Assembly: GCF_000003815.2 (NCBI RefSeq) | Contig: NC_049995.1 | Span: 13,793,503-13,857,502 of the forward strand | Source of the DNA: Branchiostoma floridae | Lineage: Eukaryota > Chordata > Leptocardii > Amphioxiformes > Branchiostomatidae | Length of the DNA stretch: 64,000 nt | Reading direction: 5' to 3' | In this document: positions 47,201-51,895 of the stretch, piece after piece | Position numbering within the stretch: the first letter of the stretch is position 1 | Layout of the letters: every line of letters begins with the position of its first letter | The notes under the pieces: generated by a model | What the model was told of the DNA's origin: nothing | Databases searched by the model: none | Seen by the model: only the letters and a program-made list of their open reading frames with translations | Position numbers and translations under genes: made by a program

Positions 47201-49960
47201 ACATCAAACTTGTAGTCGTCTGATCAAGTAAGCTACACCCATTAATACCCCCCCCCCTTTCCACTAGGATAGCGCTCTCTGTAAAAAGGAATATTTTTTA
47301 CACTTGTGAGCTTTGTTGTCTTTTCAGCTACACTTTTGTGTTTTGTCTGACATGCCTGGTATGAAATAGAAGGTTTTACACATCCGTTTTGGCTCGAAGC
47401 GAGAGCGCAGTGCGATTGCCGTCTAGCAGAAAGTGAGCCTAACACCAAAGACTGCCACGACACATTCGGCAGTGTTATCAATCTGGAGTGTTTAAATCCT
47501 CGTTCTTTCTCGGAATTATTGTAGTACAAATCCGGGTTATTGTGAGATACAGTTGAGGCGTCTTCATTACATAGCTTTCAGCAAAGTCCCCTGTAGATAC
47601 GCGCATCTTAAACGACCATATATAGCACCTTACAGAATAGTTGGCACTGATAAGAGGTGTCAATGCAAGATAAAAAGACATGGTGTCAATGATAGAGTAT
47701 GCAGCTGATACAAGAGGACTAGATGTGTTTTCGATTCCTATTTCAAGATCTGGCTATATGTGGGCTTTTTAGTGTCCATCCAAGGCAAGTCCTGTTAGAG
47801 TACTTTTACCCCGTGCAAAGGAAAAAAGGAATTCTACACTAGATTGTTCTTTTATGCGCTTGTGTAGCTTATTTGTATTAAATGCTATTACCGACTGAAA
47901 GGTTTGGCTATCTCAGAAATCTTAAAAACTTCAACAAGTACTAATTGGATGCTTTTACCAGCAAGAGTAGGTTGTCCCTTCGTACAGGACAACCATTAAG
48001 GCACGCGCAGAAAGACCCGTAGGTCACTCGTCCATATTTGCATAGCAAAAGTCCACATGGGCAACTCTGCAGGCATTGCGTCAGGAAACGTCAATGATAA
48101 GTAGTTGTAGTGCAAAGATCAATGATCGTGCCATACATCCGATGCCTCTTCACTAGTATACAGTTTTTTAAACAAGTTTCAAGTAGGTATAAAGAACCTA
48201 CGTCTGACACCTCGATCACGTAACAGCTGACATGGATCGAGAAACAGCGTTCACATGAAAATATATTGTATGAAGATTTGGTATTGATGATCGTTCGCGT
48301 GGCTTACTTGTATCAAAAGTAACTAACTGATTTCAAAGTATGACTATCTTATGGCCTTTGCGTCTCTAGAAAAAGGCAAGCGTCTAGAAAGTACGTTTAC
48401 CATCTATCAGCAAAAACGAGAAATACTTCTGAATCATTAGATTTTTTGGGGCACAAGGAACTATCAGAAATAAAGTGCACAGTCACCTGTCCATATTTGC
48501 ACATCAAAAGTCCGCATTCCTTAGCGTAGAACATTTTTTTTATATTGCATCAGAAAACGTCATTGGACAGCCGTTACCATGGTAATGAGAGACCCTTGTG
48601 ACTTTAAGACGCGTCACGTGCGCAGTTCAACCCCCCGTACCAGTTAGGTACAGCTCTACCAACATGAGTCAGGGAAAGTACAAGGAACTTCTGGTATTCT
48701 TGGTACAGTGGAAGCCGGTTACTTGCACAACGGATTACCGCACACTTCTCGGTTAATTGCACTGATACATGACATCCCAAACTAGTGCGGTCCAGCTGGA
48801 TAACTTCGCATTATTGAACCACCCTGATTATTGCACAAAATATGCTGGCAAATGAGTTTTCAATTAAACGGATTTTGCTGTACTTACTTTCTATCGTCTT
48901 GAATAGCAAAGCACAAAAATGACAAAGTATAAAGCAACATAAATAATATAAATACGTGTTCCTGTCGTGTTCAAAACGGAGCTTAAAATAATTGGACTAT
49001 ACTTTGAATTGAAAAAAGTTTCAAAGGTATACTTCTTTAAAATGTGACGAGCCTCATATTTTAACATCTAACGTTATGCAGTACGGTGTCGTTTTGGGGT
49101 GTCATTTGGAAGACCACAGATTCTTCTCTGTGGTTATGTCAGACTCTGGAGTTTCTGTTTTACGTACAAAACAACACAAAATGGAGTTTCATTTTTCTGA
49201 TGATTTTTTAAAATGAAATTTAACCCGTGTTGAGAGACCCGTAGTCTTATTCTAATGATAATGACGATTCTGAAGATAATGTCATCTCATAGACTTGAAA
49301 AAGTTATAAAAAGTTTCCTTACTTCCATTTTTCTGCTCTCGCCCCGGCTCGATACTGAAGAACAGAAAAAAAAAAAACGAATTATTTCAACACCAAATCA
49401 GCTGGCGGTTTCTGTCTCCAGAGGTACACCCAGTTTAACTTAAGAAACAAACATAATCGGAGAATCCTGTTTCAGTACCACTGAAGCCAAAAGTGGACCC
49501 ATAACTAAACATGTCCATTGTTTTTGCACACCTTACATACCGTGTGTAATTAGGATATATTTACTACTTCTTAAGTTATGCTGTTCACACACAAACCCGC
49601 CTACCTGTCCTAAAACAAAGTTAACGATAGTATAGCAGGCATTCGAGGAATCAGATATAGGACAGATCCACGTATACTAGTATATACTTTCCTTGACCAA
49701 AACTAAATTTGCCAAACGCTTAGAAAATAAAAGATGATCATTTGGCTAAACTGATCTCACACAAACTTTTCTTTGATACGTGACCGAAGACGAAGTCGAT
49801 GATAATATTGCACGCATTCAATGATAAAGTCAGAGGATGAAAAAGACCTATAGACTTAACTTCTAAAAAAAAGATTTGCAAAAATTGTTAGAAGAATAGA
49901 TGATTACCTGGCTGGTGCCGCCACCGCGACCCACAATAGCAGGAGCGCGAGTCTCACCAT
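343..49960 (-). CDS. Giant secreted sushi / VWD-C8-TIL / VWA mosaic protein (FCGBP/zonadhesin-like), 3' end outside window
   Basis: This is one multi-exon gene read on the minus strand. I place 69 exons, nearly all with GT/AG borders and consistent phases. Order: signal peptide, five sushi-like domains, Thr/Pro linker, six VWD-C8-TIL-TILa modules (D1-D6), and two VWA domains placed after D1 and after D3. The architecture resembles FCGBP, zonadhesin and tectorin-type gel proteins; sushi plus matrilin-like VWA domains in the same chain are not part of human FCGBP. Expected role (inference): an extracellular mucus or matrix polymer. The [10 protein letters not shown]-type linkers suggest mucin-like O-glycosylation. 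The last exon seen ends in phase 1 with a donor at 341-342, so the gene continues to the left. Treating everything as one gene rests on matching phases and unbroken orientation; separate adjacent genes cannot be excluded without transcripts. Confidence 0.8.
1925..2046 (+). mobile_element. 3' tail of a truncated non-LTR retrotransposon
   Basis: An intronic stretch ends in CCTGGTAAAATAAATAAACT followed by simple AAACTA-type repeats. A short 3' UTR with AATAAA and a simple-repeat tail is typical of CR1-like LINE 3' ends. No coding part is visible and the 5' boundary is a guess. Confidence 0.4.
3178..3330 (+). pseudogene. LINE reverse-transcriptase C-terminal fragment with in-frame stop
   Basis: The plus-strand frame reads [20 protein letters not shown], a stop, then [17 protein letters not shown] basic GRP-K-R segment, followed about 30 residues later by a DRATW-type motif, matches the C-terminal tail of endonuclease-type LINE ORF2 proteins. 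It lies inside a D6 intron. The rest of the element is absent and the internal stop shows it is dead. No target duplication was found. Confidence 0.45.
3458..3552 (-). pseudogene. Broken copy of the second VWD exon of D6, joined to CCCTAA repeats
   Basis: This block is nearly identical to the 3' part of exon 3871-4027, including the splice donor (CCTACCTGCGTAGT on the plus strand). It encodes [20 protein letters not shown]-type sequence. It stops abruptly where CCCTAA repeats begin near 3551, so the 5' half and the acceptor are missing. It is a partial duplication and probably not spliced in. Confidence 0.75.
3551..3592. repeat. Short interstitial telomere-like repeat (CCCTAA)
   Basis: Several imperfect CCCTAA/CCCCTAA units lie directly at the broken end of the duplicated exon fragment 3458-3552. 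TTAGGG is the usual chordate telomere repeat. Confidence 0.8.
3611..3853. mobile_element. Inverted-repeat MITE, TTTCCACTAG family
   Basis: The left end reads CCCCCTTTCCACTAGACGGC and then GCGCTGCGCTCTC. The right end is its inverted counterpart, GAGAGCGCGG to CTAGTGAAAACGGG. There is no coding capacity, and it ends about 18 bases from the donor of exon 3871-4027. A related copy is at 47248-47445, which supports a dispersed family. Confidence 0.7.
4081..4420. repeat. Degenerate CCCTAA-type array inside the D6 VWD intron
   Basis: About 340 bases are made of variants such as CCCTAACCC, CCCGTACCCTAAC and CCTAACCCCTAAAC. This is an interstitial telomere-like array with heavy decay. It fills most of the intron between exons 4427-4653 and 3871-4027 and ends within a few bases of exon 4427-4653. 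Confidence 0.8.
4995..5207 (-). CDS. Thr/Pro-rich linker exon between D5 and D6
   Basis: A 213-nt phase 1-1 exon encodes repeats of the [18 protein letters not shown] type, then [20 protein letters not shown], which leads into the VWD domain of D6. The Thr/Pro repeats look like a mucin-type O-glycosylated spacer. The acidic, cysteine-containing end is shared only with the linker before D5 (10173-10337), which marks the type B modules. Confidence 0.85.
5502..9721 (-). CDS. Module D5: type B VWD-C8 joined to type A TIL-TILa
   Basis: Exons in transcription order: 9495-9721, 8758-8914, 7977-8103, 7425-7539, 6948-7116, 5972-6171, 5502-5637. The VWD exon reads [20 protein letters not shown], with GDPH. 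C8 is split as in D6, with [20 protein letters not shown] in 6948-7116. The TIL exon ([20 protein letters not shown]) and TILa exon ([19 protein letters not shown]) are almost identical to those of D1-D4 and unlike the TIL of D6. D5 therefore looks like a hybrid module. All exon phases match. A truncated LINE (6333-6549) sits in the intron between 6948-7116 and 5972-6171. Confidence 0.88.
6333..6549 (+). mobile_element. 5'-truncated LINE fragment with perfect 14-bp target duplication
   Basis: ATATAGCTAAATGA occurs at 6319-6332 and again at 6550-6563 and brackets the insert. The plus-strand frame 6348-6536 encodes the LINE ORF2 C-terminus: [20 protein letters not shown], then [19 protein letters not shown] and a stop, followed by a short AAGTC-type tail. 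Severe 5' truncation with a target duplication is the normal outcome of target-primed reverse transcription. Confidence 0.85.
9820..9935. repeat. Simple repeat, GTCAGTCA / GTGAGTSA type
   Basis: An intronic microsatellite-like stretch of AGTCAGTCAGTCAG and GAGTAAGTGAGTAAG units between D5 and its upstream linker. No function is visible. Confidence 0.6.
10173..10337 (-). CDS. Thr/Pro-rich linker exon between D4 and D5
   Basis: A 165-nt phase 1-1 exon. It encodes [20 protein letters not shown], then [20 protein letters not shown]. It is a shorter version of linker 4995-5207 and, like it, precedes a type B module. Confidence 0.85.
10675..15256 (-). CDS. Module D4: VWD-C8-TIL-TILa, type A layout
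   Basis: Exons in transcription order: 15200-15256, 14943-15013, 14606-14761, 13814-13935, 13260-13418, 12270-12498, 11837-11903, 11301-11500, 10675-10810. Key stretches: NIGNECLGD-like start; [20 protein letters not shown] with [64 protein letters not shown]; the C8 exon with [23 protein letters not shown]; and TILa ([14 protein letters not shown]). Exon 13814-13935 is one codon shorter than its counterparts. Phases are consistent. D4 is clearly diverged from D2/D3, so it is an older copy. Confidence 0.88.
13490..13672 (-). mobile_element. tRNA-derived SINE
   Basis: On the minus strand there is a box A-like GTGGCGCAATGGGCAAGG, followed by a box B-like CTTCGAAACC. The body then contains TTGCACCCTTGGAAA and TTTTCCTCACTTC. 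The element at 35504-35740 carries the same body motifs (TTGTACCCTTGAGAAAGGC, CCTTCCTCACTTC), so both belong to one SINE family. It is intronic (D4, between exons 13814-13935 and 13260-13418). Confidence 0.6.
14427..14600. mobile_element. MITE copy, TACAGTGGAAGCC family, abutting a splice donor
   Basis: It begins TACAGTGGAAGCCAGTTAAT and shares internal sequence (GCGGTCCAGC-GGATAACTTCGCAT) with the intact copy at 48706-48880. The right end has decayed and lies within a few bases of the donor of exon 14606-14761. Confidence 0.55.
15592..15663 (-). CDS. Short Thr/Pro linker exon between VWA2 and D4
   Basis: A 72-nt phase 1-1 exon reading [20 protein letters not shown]. The neighbouring stretch 15775-15850 has a decayed copy of the same linker ([12 protein letters not shown] after a frame break), so a longer linker was probably lost here. 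Confidence 0.75.
15775..15850 (-). pseudogene. Decayed Thr/Pro linker exon
   Basis: The minus strand reads PTTTTD in one frame, then [12 protein letters not shown] in another. The pieces match the repeated linker unit but are separated by a frame break and lack clear splice sites. It is an exon relic. Confidence 0.5.
16153..18261 (-). CDS. VWA2: linker plus matrilin-like von Willebrand A domain
   Basis: Exons in transcription order: 18107-18261, 17506-17689, 16868-16995, 16153-16318. The first carries a Thr/Pro linker and the domain start, [19 protein letters not shown]. The next reads [20 protein letters not shown] and ends RGTSTG. Then comes [20 protein letters not shown]. The last reads [19 protein letters not shown] and ends SSQLCE. 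All metal-site (MIDAS) elements are visible: DGSAS, the Thr of the RGTSTG segment, and the Asp of TDG. It resembles VWA domains of matrilins and collagen VI, so divalent-cation-dependent protein binding is likely. It is nearly identical to VWA1 (30914-32985). Confidence 0.9.
16380..16444 (-). pseudogene. Half-exon copy 1 of the last VWA2 exon
   Basis: It repeats the 5' half of exon 16153-16318 with its acceptor region: the minus strand reads ctgtacAATCTCCATAACGA and onward through the ITFAIGVTE-coding part, then stops matching. There is no donor. It is one of two tandem fossils upstream of the real exon. Confidence 0.7.
16500..16560 (-). pseudogene. Half-exon copy 2 of the last VWA2 exon
   Basis: A second, more decayed copy of the same 5' half-exon plus acceptor, about 118 bases upstream (in gene sense) of the first. 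It again lacks the 3' half and a donor. Confidence 0.65.
18607..24107 (-). CDS. Module D3: VWD-C8-TIL-TILa, type A, recent twin of D2
   Basis: Exons in transcription order: 24051-24107, 23701-23771, 23025-23180, 21782-21906, 21372-21533, 20712-20940, 19994-20060, 19321-19520, 18607-18742. Exon lengths are identical to D2 (57, 71, 156, 125, 162, 229, 67, 200, 136). Key stretches: [32 protein letters not shown] with [142 protein letters not shown]. The PCC pair in the fourth exon is found only in D2 and D3. Introns are also near-identical to D2 apart from specific insertions. Confidence 0.9.
18910..19087. mobile_element. 178-bp mariner-type MITE with TA flanks
   Basis: The ends are CAGTCAAACCTG and CAGGTTTGACTG, perfect inverted repeats flanked by TA on both sides. 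The body repeats the theme GGCCACTATAGACAGGTGGCC. TA duplication and short size point to a Tc1/mariner-derived MITE. It is intronic, in D3 between the TIL and TILa exons. Confidence 0.85.
19577..19887. repeat. Interstitial telomeric array (TTAGGG)n
   Basis: About 310 bases of nearly pure GGTTAG units on the plus strand with a few variants (AGAGTT, TTTAAGG, TTACGG). It lies in the D3 intron between exons 19994-20060 and 19321-19520. The same intron in D2 has only a short, badly decayed version (26084-26178), so the array has expanded in D3 or shrunk in D2. Confidence 0.95.
21105..21165. repeat. (GAGT)n / (GAGC)n microsatellite
   Basis: GAGTGAGTGAGTGAGT changing to GAGCGAGCGAGC in a D3 intron. 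The D2 counterpart at 27325-27420 is longer and interrupted. Confidence 0.85.
21926..22564. mobile_element. D3-specific 0.64 kb insertion containing two palindromes
   Basis: In D2 the intron reads GCATGAATTATGTTTCTTAG without interruption. In D3 about 640 bases lie between GAATTA and TGTTTCTTAG. Inside are a hairpin at 21930-22053 (GTGTCATAACG to CGTTATGACAC; GGGTTAATGACCCGCC to GGCGGGTCATTAAC) and a tight palindrome around 22403-22454 (GAATCGACACCGGC to GCCGGTGTCGATTC). It must have been gained after the D2/D3 duplication or lost cleanly from D2. Its small plus-strand ORFs show no recognisable protein. Confidence 0.75.
23273..23485. repeat. Minisatellite, unit about 12 bp (AGGTGAGATACA), D3 copy
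   Basis: About 17 imperfect units of AGGTGAGATACA lie in the intron between exons 23701-23771 and 23025-23180. The same array is at 28697-28940 in D2. It is open in several minus-strand frames ([11 protein letters not shown]-type repeats), but has no exon borders. Confidence 0.9.
24249..24512 (-). mobile_element. 5S rRNA-derived SINE, present in D3 only
   Basis: On the minus strand 24433-24510 reads CACCCGATCTCTCGATCTCG, then GGAAGTTAAGCAACGCGCGG and GACAGTGCTTGGATGGG. This closely follows the internal promoter and 3' half of 5S rRNA, as in SINE3-type elements. The remainder is a non-5S body. In D2 the flanks are joined (CCTTGTTC next to GGTCAAGG), so insertion came after the D2/D3 duplication. 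It is not a complete 5S gene: the 5' portion differs and the sequence does not end as 5S RNA does. Confidence 0.75.
24745..24870. repeat. Cluster of seven TGACGT motifs
   Basis: Seven TGACGT hexamers, set in a loose ATGACGTATGCTTGAAGTG repeat, lie next to linker exon 24871-25035. TGACGT is the core of the CRE/ATF site. A weaker version is at 29930-30010. It may be only a decayed minisatellite. Confidence 0.6.
24871..25035 (-). CDS. Thr/Pro linker exon between D2 and D3
   Basis: A 165-nt phase 1-1 exon. It begins [20 protein letters not shown] and ends [17 protein letters not shown]. It is a close relative of linker 30203-30373, as expected for duplicated units. Confidence 0.88.
25150..29543 (-). 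CDS. Module D2: VWD-C8-TIL-TILa, type A, recent twin of D3
   Basis: Exons in transcription order: 29487-29543, 29140-29210, 28532-28687, 28033-28157, 27636-27797, 26907-27135, 26290-26356, 25824-26023, 25150-25285. Lengths match D3 exactly and phases agree. GDPH is present ([19 protein letters not shown]). The C8 exon differs from D3 at a few residues ([19 protein letters not shown]). TILa reads [19 protein letters not shown]. The PCC cysteine pair seen in D3 is present ([13 protein letters not shown]). Confidence 0.9.
26084..26178. repeat. Decayed TTAGGG array in D2
   Basis: Variants such as GGGTTAGGGTTAGC and GGGGTTGGGGGTTAGG occupy the intron position that holds the long TTAGGG array in D3 (19577-19887). 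Confidence 0.8.
27325..27420. repeat. (GAGT)n microsatellite in D2
   Basis: An interrupted GAGTGAGTGAGTGAGT run in the D2 intron upstream of the C8 exon, at the same place as 21105-21165 in D3. Confidence 0.8.
28697..28940. repeat. Minisatellite AGGTGAGATACA, D2 copy
   Basis: About 20 imperfect 12-bp units upstream (in gene sense) of exon 28532-28687. It is the D2 counterpart of 23273-23485, with a different unit order and number. Confidence 0.9.
30019..30195 (+). mobile_element. D2-side truncated retroelement 3' end
   Basis: This block interrupts the sequence otherwise shared with 24745-24870. It ends CGTCAATAAAGTCGAAGTCA, that is an AATAAA signal followed by a short GAAGTCAAG-type tail. 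The D3 side has no such block, so it is probably a LINE 3' end inserted after the duplication. Confidence 0.55.
30203..30373 (-). CDS. Thr/Pro linker exon between VWA1 and D2
   Basis: A 171-nt phase 1-1 exon. It reads [20 protein letters not shown] onward and ends [18 protein letters not shown] mucin-like spacer with the same end as linker 24871-25035. Confidence 0.88.
30914..32985 (-). CDS. VWA1: linker plus matrilin-like von Willebrand A domain
   Basis: Exons in transcription order: 32780-32985, 32311-32494, 31791-31918, 30914-31079. Lengths after the linker exon equal those of VWA2 (184, 128, 166). The linker is longer ([20 protein letters not shown], then [11 protein letters not shown]). 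The domain reads [59 protein letters not shown], and ends at the Cys of SSQLCE. The MIDAS residues are complete. It differs from VWA2 at only a few residues. A decayed copy of the linker start is at 33074-33134. Confidence 0.9.
33074..33134 (-). pseudogene. Decayed copy of the VWA1 linker exon start
   Basis: After an acceptor-like TTCCAG the minus strand reads [17 protein letters not shown] in the linker frame and then loses similarity. It has no VWA start and no clear donor. It is another half-exon fossil just upstream of the real exon. Confidence 0.6.
33539..38111 (-). CDS. Module D1: VWD-C8-TIL-TILa, type A, with a one-base frame break
   Basis: Exons in transcription order: 38052-38111, 37835-37906, 37254-37409, 36666-36790, 36278-36436, 35221-35449, 34835-34901, 34095-34294, 33539-33674. 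GDPH is present ([10 protein letters not shown]). Exon 37835-37906 is 72 nt, whereas D2, D3 and D4 all have 71. The extra base lies in the CGAAAAG run near 37859-37864 and shifts the frame after DPHYTTF, so the chain as written would not read through. TIL (34095-34294) has a GTGTGT donor, and TILa (33539-33674) ends VYGCHL with an AA/GTACTT donor, unlike the other copies. The C8 exon reads [20 protein letters not shown]. Confidence 0.85.
35068..35142. mobile_element. Foldback remnant (CCGATTTCTACCGGG hairpin)
   Basis: CCGATTTCTACCGGG and CCCCGGTAGAAATCGG form a stem in the D1 intron, followed by ATGGTACTCAGGCTAC. The inverse of that end, GTAGCCTGAGTA, also ends the foldback element at 42364-42551, so the two belong to one family. 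Confidence 0.6.
35504..35740 (+). mobile_element. tRNA-derived SINE
   Basis: Box A-like TGGTAGAGCGTTCGGCT and box B-like GAGTTCGATACCC are spaced as in a tRNA gene. The acceptor stem does not pair and there is no CCA-type 3' end. The body has the ACCCTTGAGAAAGGCACTTA motif shared with 13490-13672. It is intronic in D1. Confidence 0.75.
38478..38528 (-). CDS. Short Thr-rich linker exon between sushi region and D1
   Basis: A 51-nt phase 1-1 exon reading [16 protein letters not shown]. It connects the last sushi-like domain to D1. Confidence 0.75.
39733..39942 (-). CDS. Sushi-like domain 5
   Basis: A 210-nt phase 1-1 exon with six cysteines: [52 protein letters not shown]. The C-x-x-GY/F-F-x-x-P and GxWxPPGP motifs fit the complement-control (sushi) fold, but with an extra cysteine pair. 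A binding role is usual for such domains; the ligand is unknown. Its 5' half is tandemly repeated upstream at 40021-40440. Confidence 0.85.
40021..40440 (-). repeat. Tandem half-exon repeats of sushi domain 5 (three extra copies)
   Basis: The block from CACGAGGACGAGCCGTGCAC through the acceptor and into the intron recurs at spacings of about 148, 160 and 161 bases. Each copy encodes [17 protein letters not shown] with an intact acceptor but no 3' half and no donor. The real exon 39733-39942 is the first member. Copies differ by a few bases. Confidence 0.85.
40735..40781. repeat. (AC)n microsatellite
   Basis: A pure AC run inside a wider AC-rich stretch (about 40640-40795) next to exon 40816-41013. 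Confidence 0.95.
40816..41013 (-). CDS. Sushi-like domain 4
   Basis: A 198-nt phase 1-1 exon: [51 protein letters not shown]. It has the six-cysteine sushi-like pattern of its neighbours. The AC microsatellite begins about 20 bases past the donor. Confidence 0.85.
41190..41252. repeat. (AC)n microsatellite, interrupted
   Basis: ACACAC runs broken by CTCCACGGAAAG, in the intron between sushi domain 4 and the broken sushi exon. Confidence 0.9.
41371..41481 (-). pseudogene. Truncated copy of sushi exon 3
   Basis: The 3' half and donor are nearly identical to exon 41622-41813: [15 protein letters not shown], then [17 protein letters not shown]. The 5' half is gone, replaced by a GAGACAGAGGCA repeat (41492-41550). 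The nearest acceptor-like AG would give the wrong phase, so it is unlikely to be a working exon. Confidence 0.75.
41622..41813 (-). CDS. Sushi-like domain 3
   Basis: A 192-nt phase 1-1 exon: [53 protein letters not shown]. All six cysteines and the GxWSPPGP motif are present. Confidence 0.88.
42364..42551. mobile_element. Foldback element interrupted by assembly gap
   Basis: The left arm is TAGCCTGAGTATCATCCTCC. The right arm, GGAGGATGATACTCAGGCTA, is its exact inverse. The 100 N bases at 42426-42525 occupy the middle. A second small hairpin (CTTTCGCTTGCAAGCGAAAG) sits right at the gap edge. The fold probably stopped assembly. Confidence 0.8.
42426..42525. other. Assembly gap (100 N)
   Basis: A run of exactly 100 N, a standard placeholder for a gap of unknown size. 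Confidence 0.99.
42852..43298 (-). CDS. Sushi-like domains 1 and 2 in one exon
   Basis: A 447-nt exon, phase 1-1. Domain 1: [46 protein letters not shown]. Domain 2: [46 protein letters not shown]. These are the most N-terminal domains seen. The start phase does not match the signal-peptide exon at 49908-49960, so one or more exons between them are missing from the model. Confidence 0.88.
44242..44463. mobile_element. Foldback element (CCAAGCAGATC family) cut by assembly gap
   Basis: The left arm reads TCCAAGCAGATTCC, then AAGATAGTATCAAAGCTGG, as in the complete element 53533-53700. An inner stem GTAGCCGGCCAG / GGCCGGCTATACTCC precedes 102 N (44362-44463). The right arm is missing, presumably inside the gap. 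Confidence 0.65.
44464..45257. other. Intronic sequence without recognised gene
   Basis: No convincing exon of the sushi/VWD gene or other gene was found on either strand. Open frames here have no recognisable motif. Confidence 0.5.
45259..45552. mobile_element. Foldback element with arms of about 90 bp
   Basis: The left arm (45259-45345, with ACATCCAACGGCGCCAGCAA) and right arm (about 45464-45552, with TTGCTGGCGCCGTTGGATGT in inverse orientation) pair over most of their length. The loop of about 120 bases is AT-rich. No protein is encoded. Confidence 0.75.
46495..46990. repeat. Diverged tandem repeat, about two and a half units
   Basis: The block GGGTGCCAAAA-CGTATATCTAGATGCTGATG recurs at about 46520 and 46728. 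The segment with TTTTGTAAAACAATAAC, then CACGTCGCACCAG, recurs near 46590, 46800 and 46890. It is likely an unclassified transposon with internal duplication. Confidence 0.6.
47248..47445. mobile_element. Second copy of the TTTCCACTAG MITE
   Basis: It starts CCCCCCCTTTCCACTAGGAT, then GCGCTCTC, and ends GAGAGCGCAGTGCGATTGCC and GTCTAGCAGAAAGTG. It shares ends and body motifs (TTGTTGTCTTTTC, TTGTGTTTTGT on one strand) with 3611-3853. Confidence 0.65.
48706..48880. mobile_element. 175-bp mariner-type MITE with TA flanks
   Basis: The left end is TA-CAGTGGAAGCCGGTTA and the right end inverse is TA-CAGCAAAATCCGTTTA. TA lies on both sides. The interior has repeated GGTTAATTGCAC-like segments. A diverged relative is at 14427-14600. 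Confidence 0.75.
49908..49960 (-). CDS. Signal-peptide exon, probable start of the giant gene
   Basis: ATG at 49960-49958 in context GTGAAGATGG opens [17 protein letters not shown], a typical short secretory signal, followed by a clean donor (CAG/GTAATC). It is 53 nt, so it ends in phase 2. It is the only such start between the sushi exons and the next gene. The phase does not fit exon 42852-43298 (phase 1), so either an intermediate exon exists (perhaps in or near a gap) or this exon belongs to a different transcript. Confidence 0.65.
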
Positions 49961-50165
49961 CTTCACTTCACGTCTTCTTCAAGTACTACAGGTGTGAAAA
50001 AAAACTTTCTCCTCGCAGGTAAAACAGAACGGCGGTGTTTCTTAGAGACGATTAGAACCCGTGAGAAGACGAACGGGTTTCTTGAGCTGGTCGGACGGAG
50101 TCTTCAGACCTCACCGGCCGATGTGAGGAGTCTGCACGTATATTTCTAAATTTGTACTAAAGGAT
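49961..50165 (-). promoter_or_regulatory. Putative 5' UTR and core promoter
   Basis: Upstream of the start codon on the minus strand is an AT-rich AAATATACG element (about 50137-50145), followed about 20 bases on by CAGACTCCTCACATC, which could be TATA-like and initiator sequences. There are no further strong signals, so this is a weak prediction. Confidence 0.25.
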
Positions 50166-51689
50166 GGACGAAACCATTTTGACGATAGCAGGGATACAGT
50201 TGTCCCGTTCTTCTTTCTGTCTTCTTACACACAAACATGATAACATGTTTAACGTATTCATGGATATATATGAAGTATATCAGATATTATTTGAACAATA
50301 TGAATTTTGCATAAGCTGAAAAACGTGAAAAGCAATGACGAAAAAGCAAACAAACAAAACATACCCCCTACTTGTGCAAGGATCGTACATCTACAAATCA
50401 AATACCATTATTCAAATTCTTGATCAAAAGATGACCGATAAGGAACAAATCAAACCCGGATTTAGCTTTTCCCTTAAAACGGAAAAAATGCAGTTCAAAC
50501 CTTACAAAAAGCTTCAAAACAATGTATTAAATTTACATTTTACCCCTAAAAGTTTCCACAGAAGTAGAAATGTTCCGTAGGAATTATAATTTGGTTATAC
50601 ACCAGACGTAATTAGTACCGAACATGTTACGGACCAAAGAGCAGGCTGTCACCGGTGAATAATGACTATGGCGTACCGGGTGTACATTAAACACCGGCAG
50701 GTATGTTATCAACTATAATCACCCCCCACTCCAAGCAATGCGCGTGTTACCAAGATATGGAAAAATACGCGAGAAGTTGTTCCAAAACACGGTCGGTTTT
50801 CCCAAACAACGCAATCATGGGGATCAAACTTACGGTATACAAACTATTCTCTCCGTTTTAAACAACGATTAGGTTTAAGAAACCCACTAAAAAACCGTGC
50901 TCGAGAATTTCGAAGCAATAAACTTGTCTTCGTGGGGCTTAACTTCAAAAGGAAGGACTGAGAACAGAATAACTGAACGACGGAAGTTTTAAGACATCAC
51001 GGCCGGAGTTCAACTCAAAATATGAACTATGGACGAACATTGAAGACTGTGCAAGCAATAAATGAGTAATGGGTCCTTCATACCTCTAATTATTGTACGG
51101 CTTGTTTCATGTCTATCAATGTTGTCAGAAAAGTGACTTTGAGGAGTTAGGTTTTTTTTTCTCTTACGTCAGATTTTTAGGGTCTTTGTCTGAAGCAGCT
51201 TATCCGAAATACAGAAAATAGCATCAGGAGAGCGAACAATTGAGCAAACAAACTTCGTTTCTAGTGTTTGCAGTGAAGCAATTTGTTGGGTTACACAGGA
51301 ATTCGGTTATGCTGGTAGAGAAATACCGGTTGAGTGAGTTTGTTCAATGCTTTTTCTAATGATCTGTTTAATGCTTATCAAAATTAACATGATGATTATA
51401 CTGAAAGTACATGAATATGTCAGGATAAAGACTGTAATCAGACAGTTCGTCGATCAGACAGTTCGTCTGTCCACAGAGAATCCGATCATGATGCTAGGAA
51501 TGTATTAATTACATAATCCCTCAATGTCAAGTCAATACATAGATCTAAAGAGACAAAAGTGTTGACCTAAAAATGTTCAGAAAATATCTTTGAATCTAAC
51601 GACTCCAAACAGGATCTCTTCCGACAGCATCAGCAATTCTGCTACATCGCGATCTCTAGATCTAGCTTGCAATTGTTCCATACAATTAG
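50166..51689. other. Intergenic DNA, nothing recognised
   Basis: AT-rich sequence between the two genes without exon-like blocks, RNA genes or clear transposon ends. Confidence 0.5.
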
Positions 51690-51895
51690 CCTCTACCAGG
51701 CACCATATGCCACTGGAAAAATCGTAAAAATTGATCACCAAATAGAGAGATAGCACACCAGAGGAGTCAGCCGTCCAAAACTATACCTGGCGACATAGGT
51801 CACCAACTATAGTTTTGGGTCAACGGGTGTGTTATCTGTTTATGTGGACAATTTCTACTATATTTCCCATGGGGGTCTGGTATAGGCTGCAGTTG
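51690..51895. mobile_element. Diverged relative of the 52233-52438 MITE
   Basis: Left GCCTCTACCAGGCACC-CACTGGAAAAATCGTA pairs with right GGGGGTCTGGTATAGGC-like sequence. An inner stem is CCAAAACTATA / TATAGTTTTGG. The layout is the same as in 52233-52438, with many substitutions. Confidence 0.6.
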
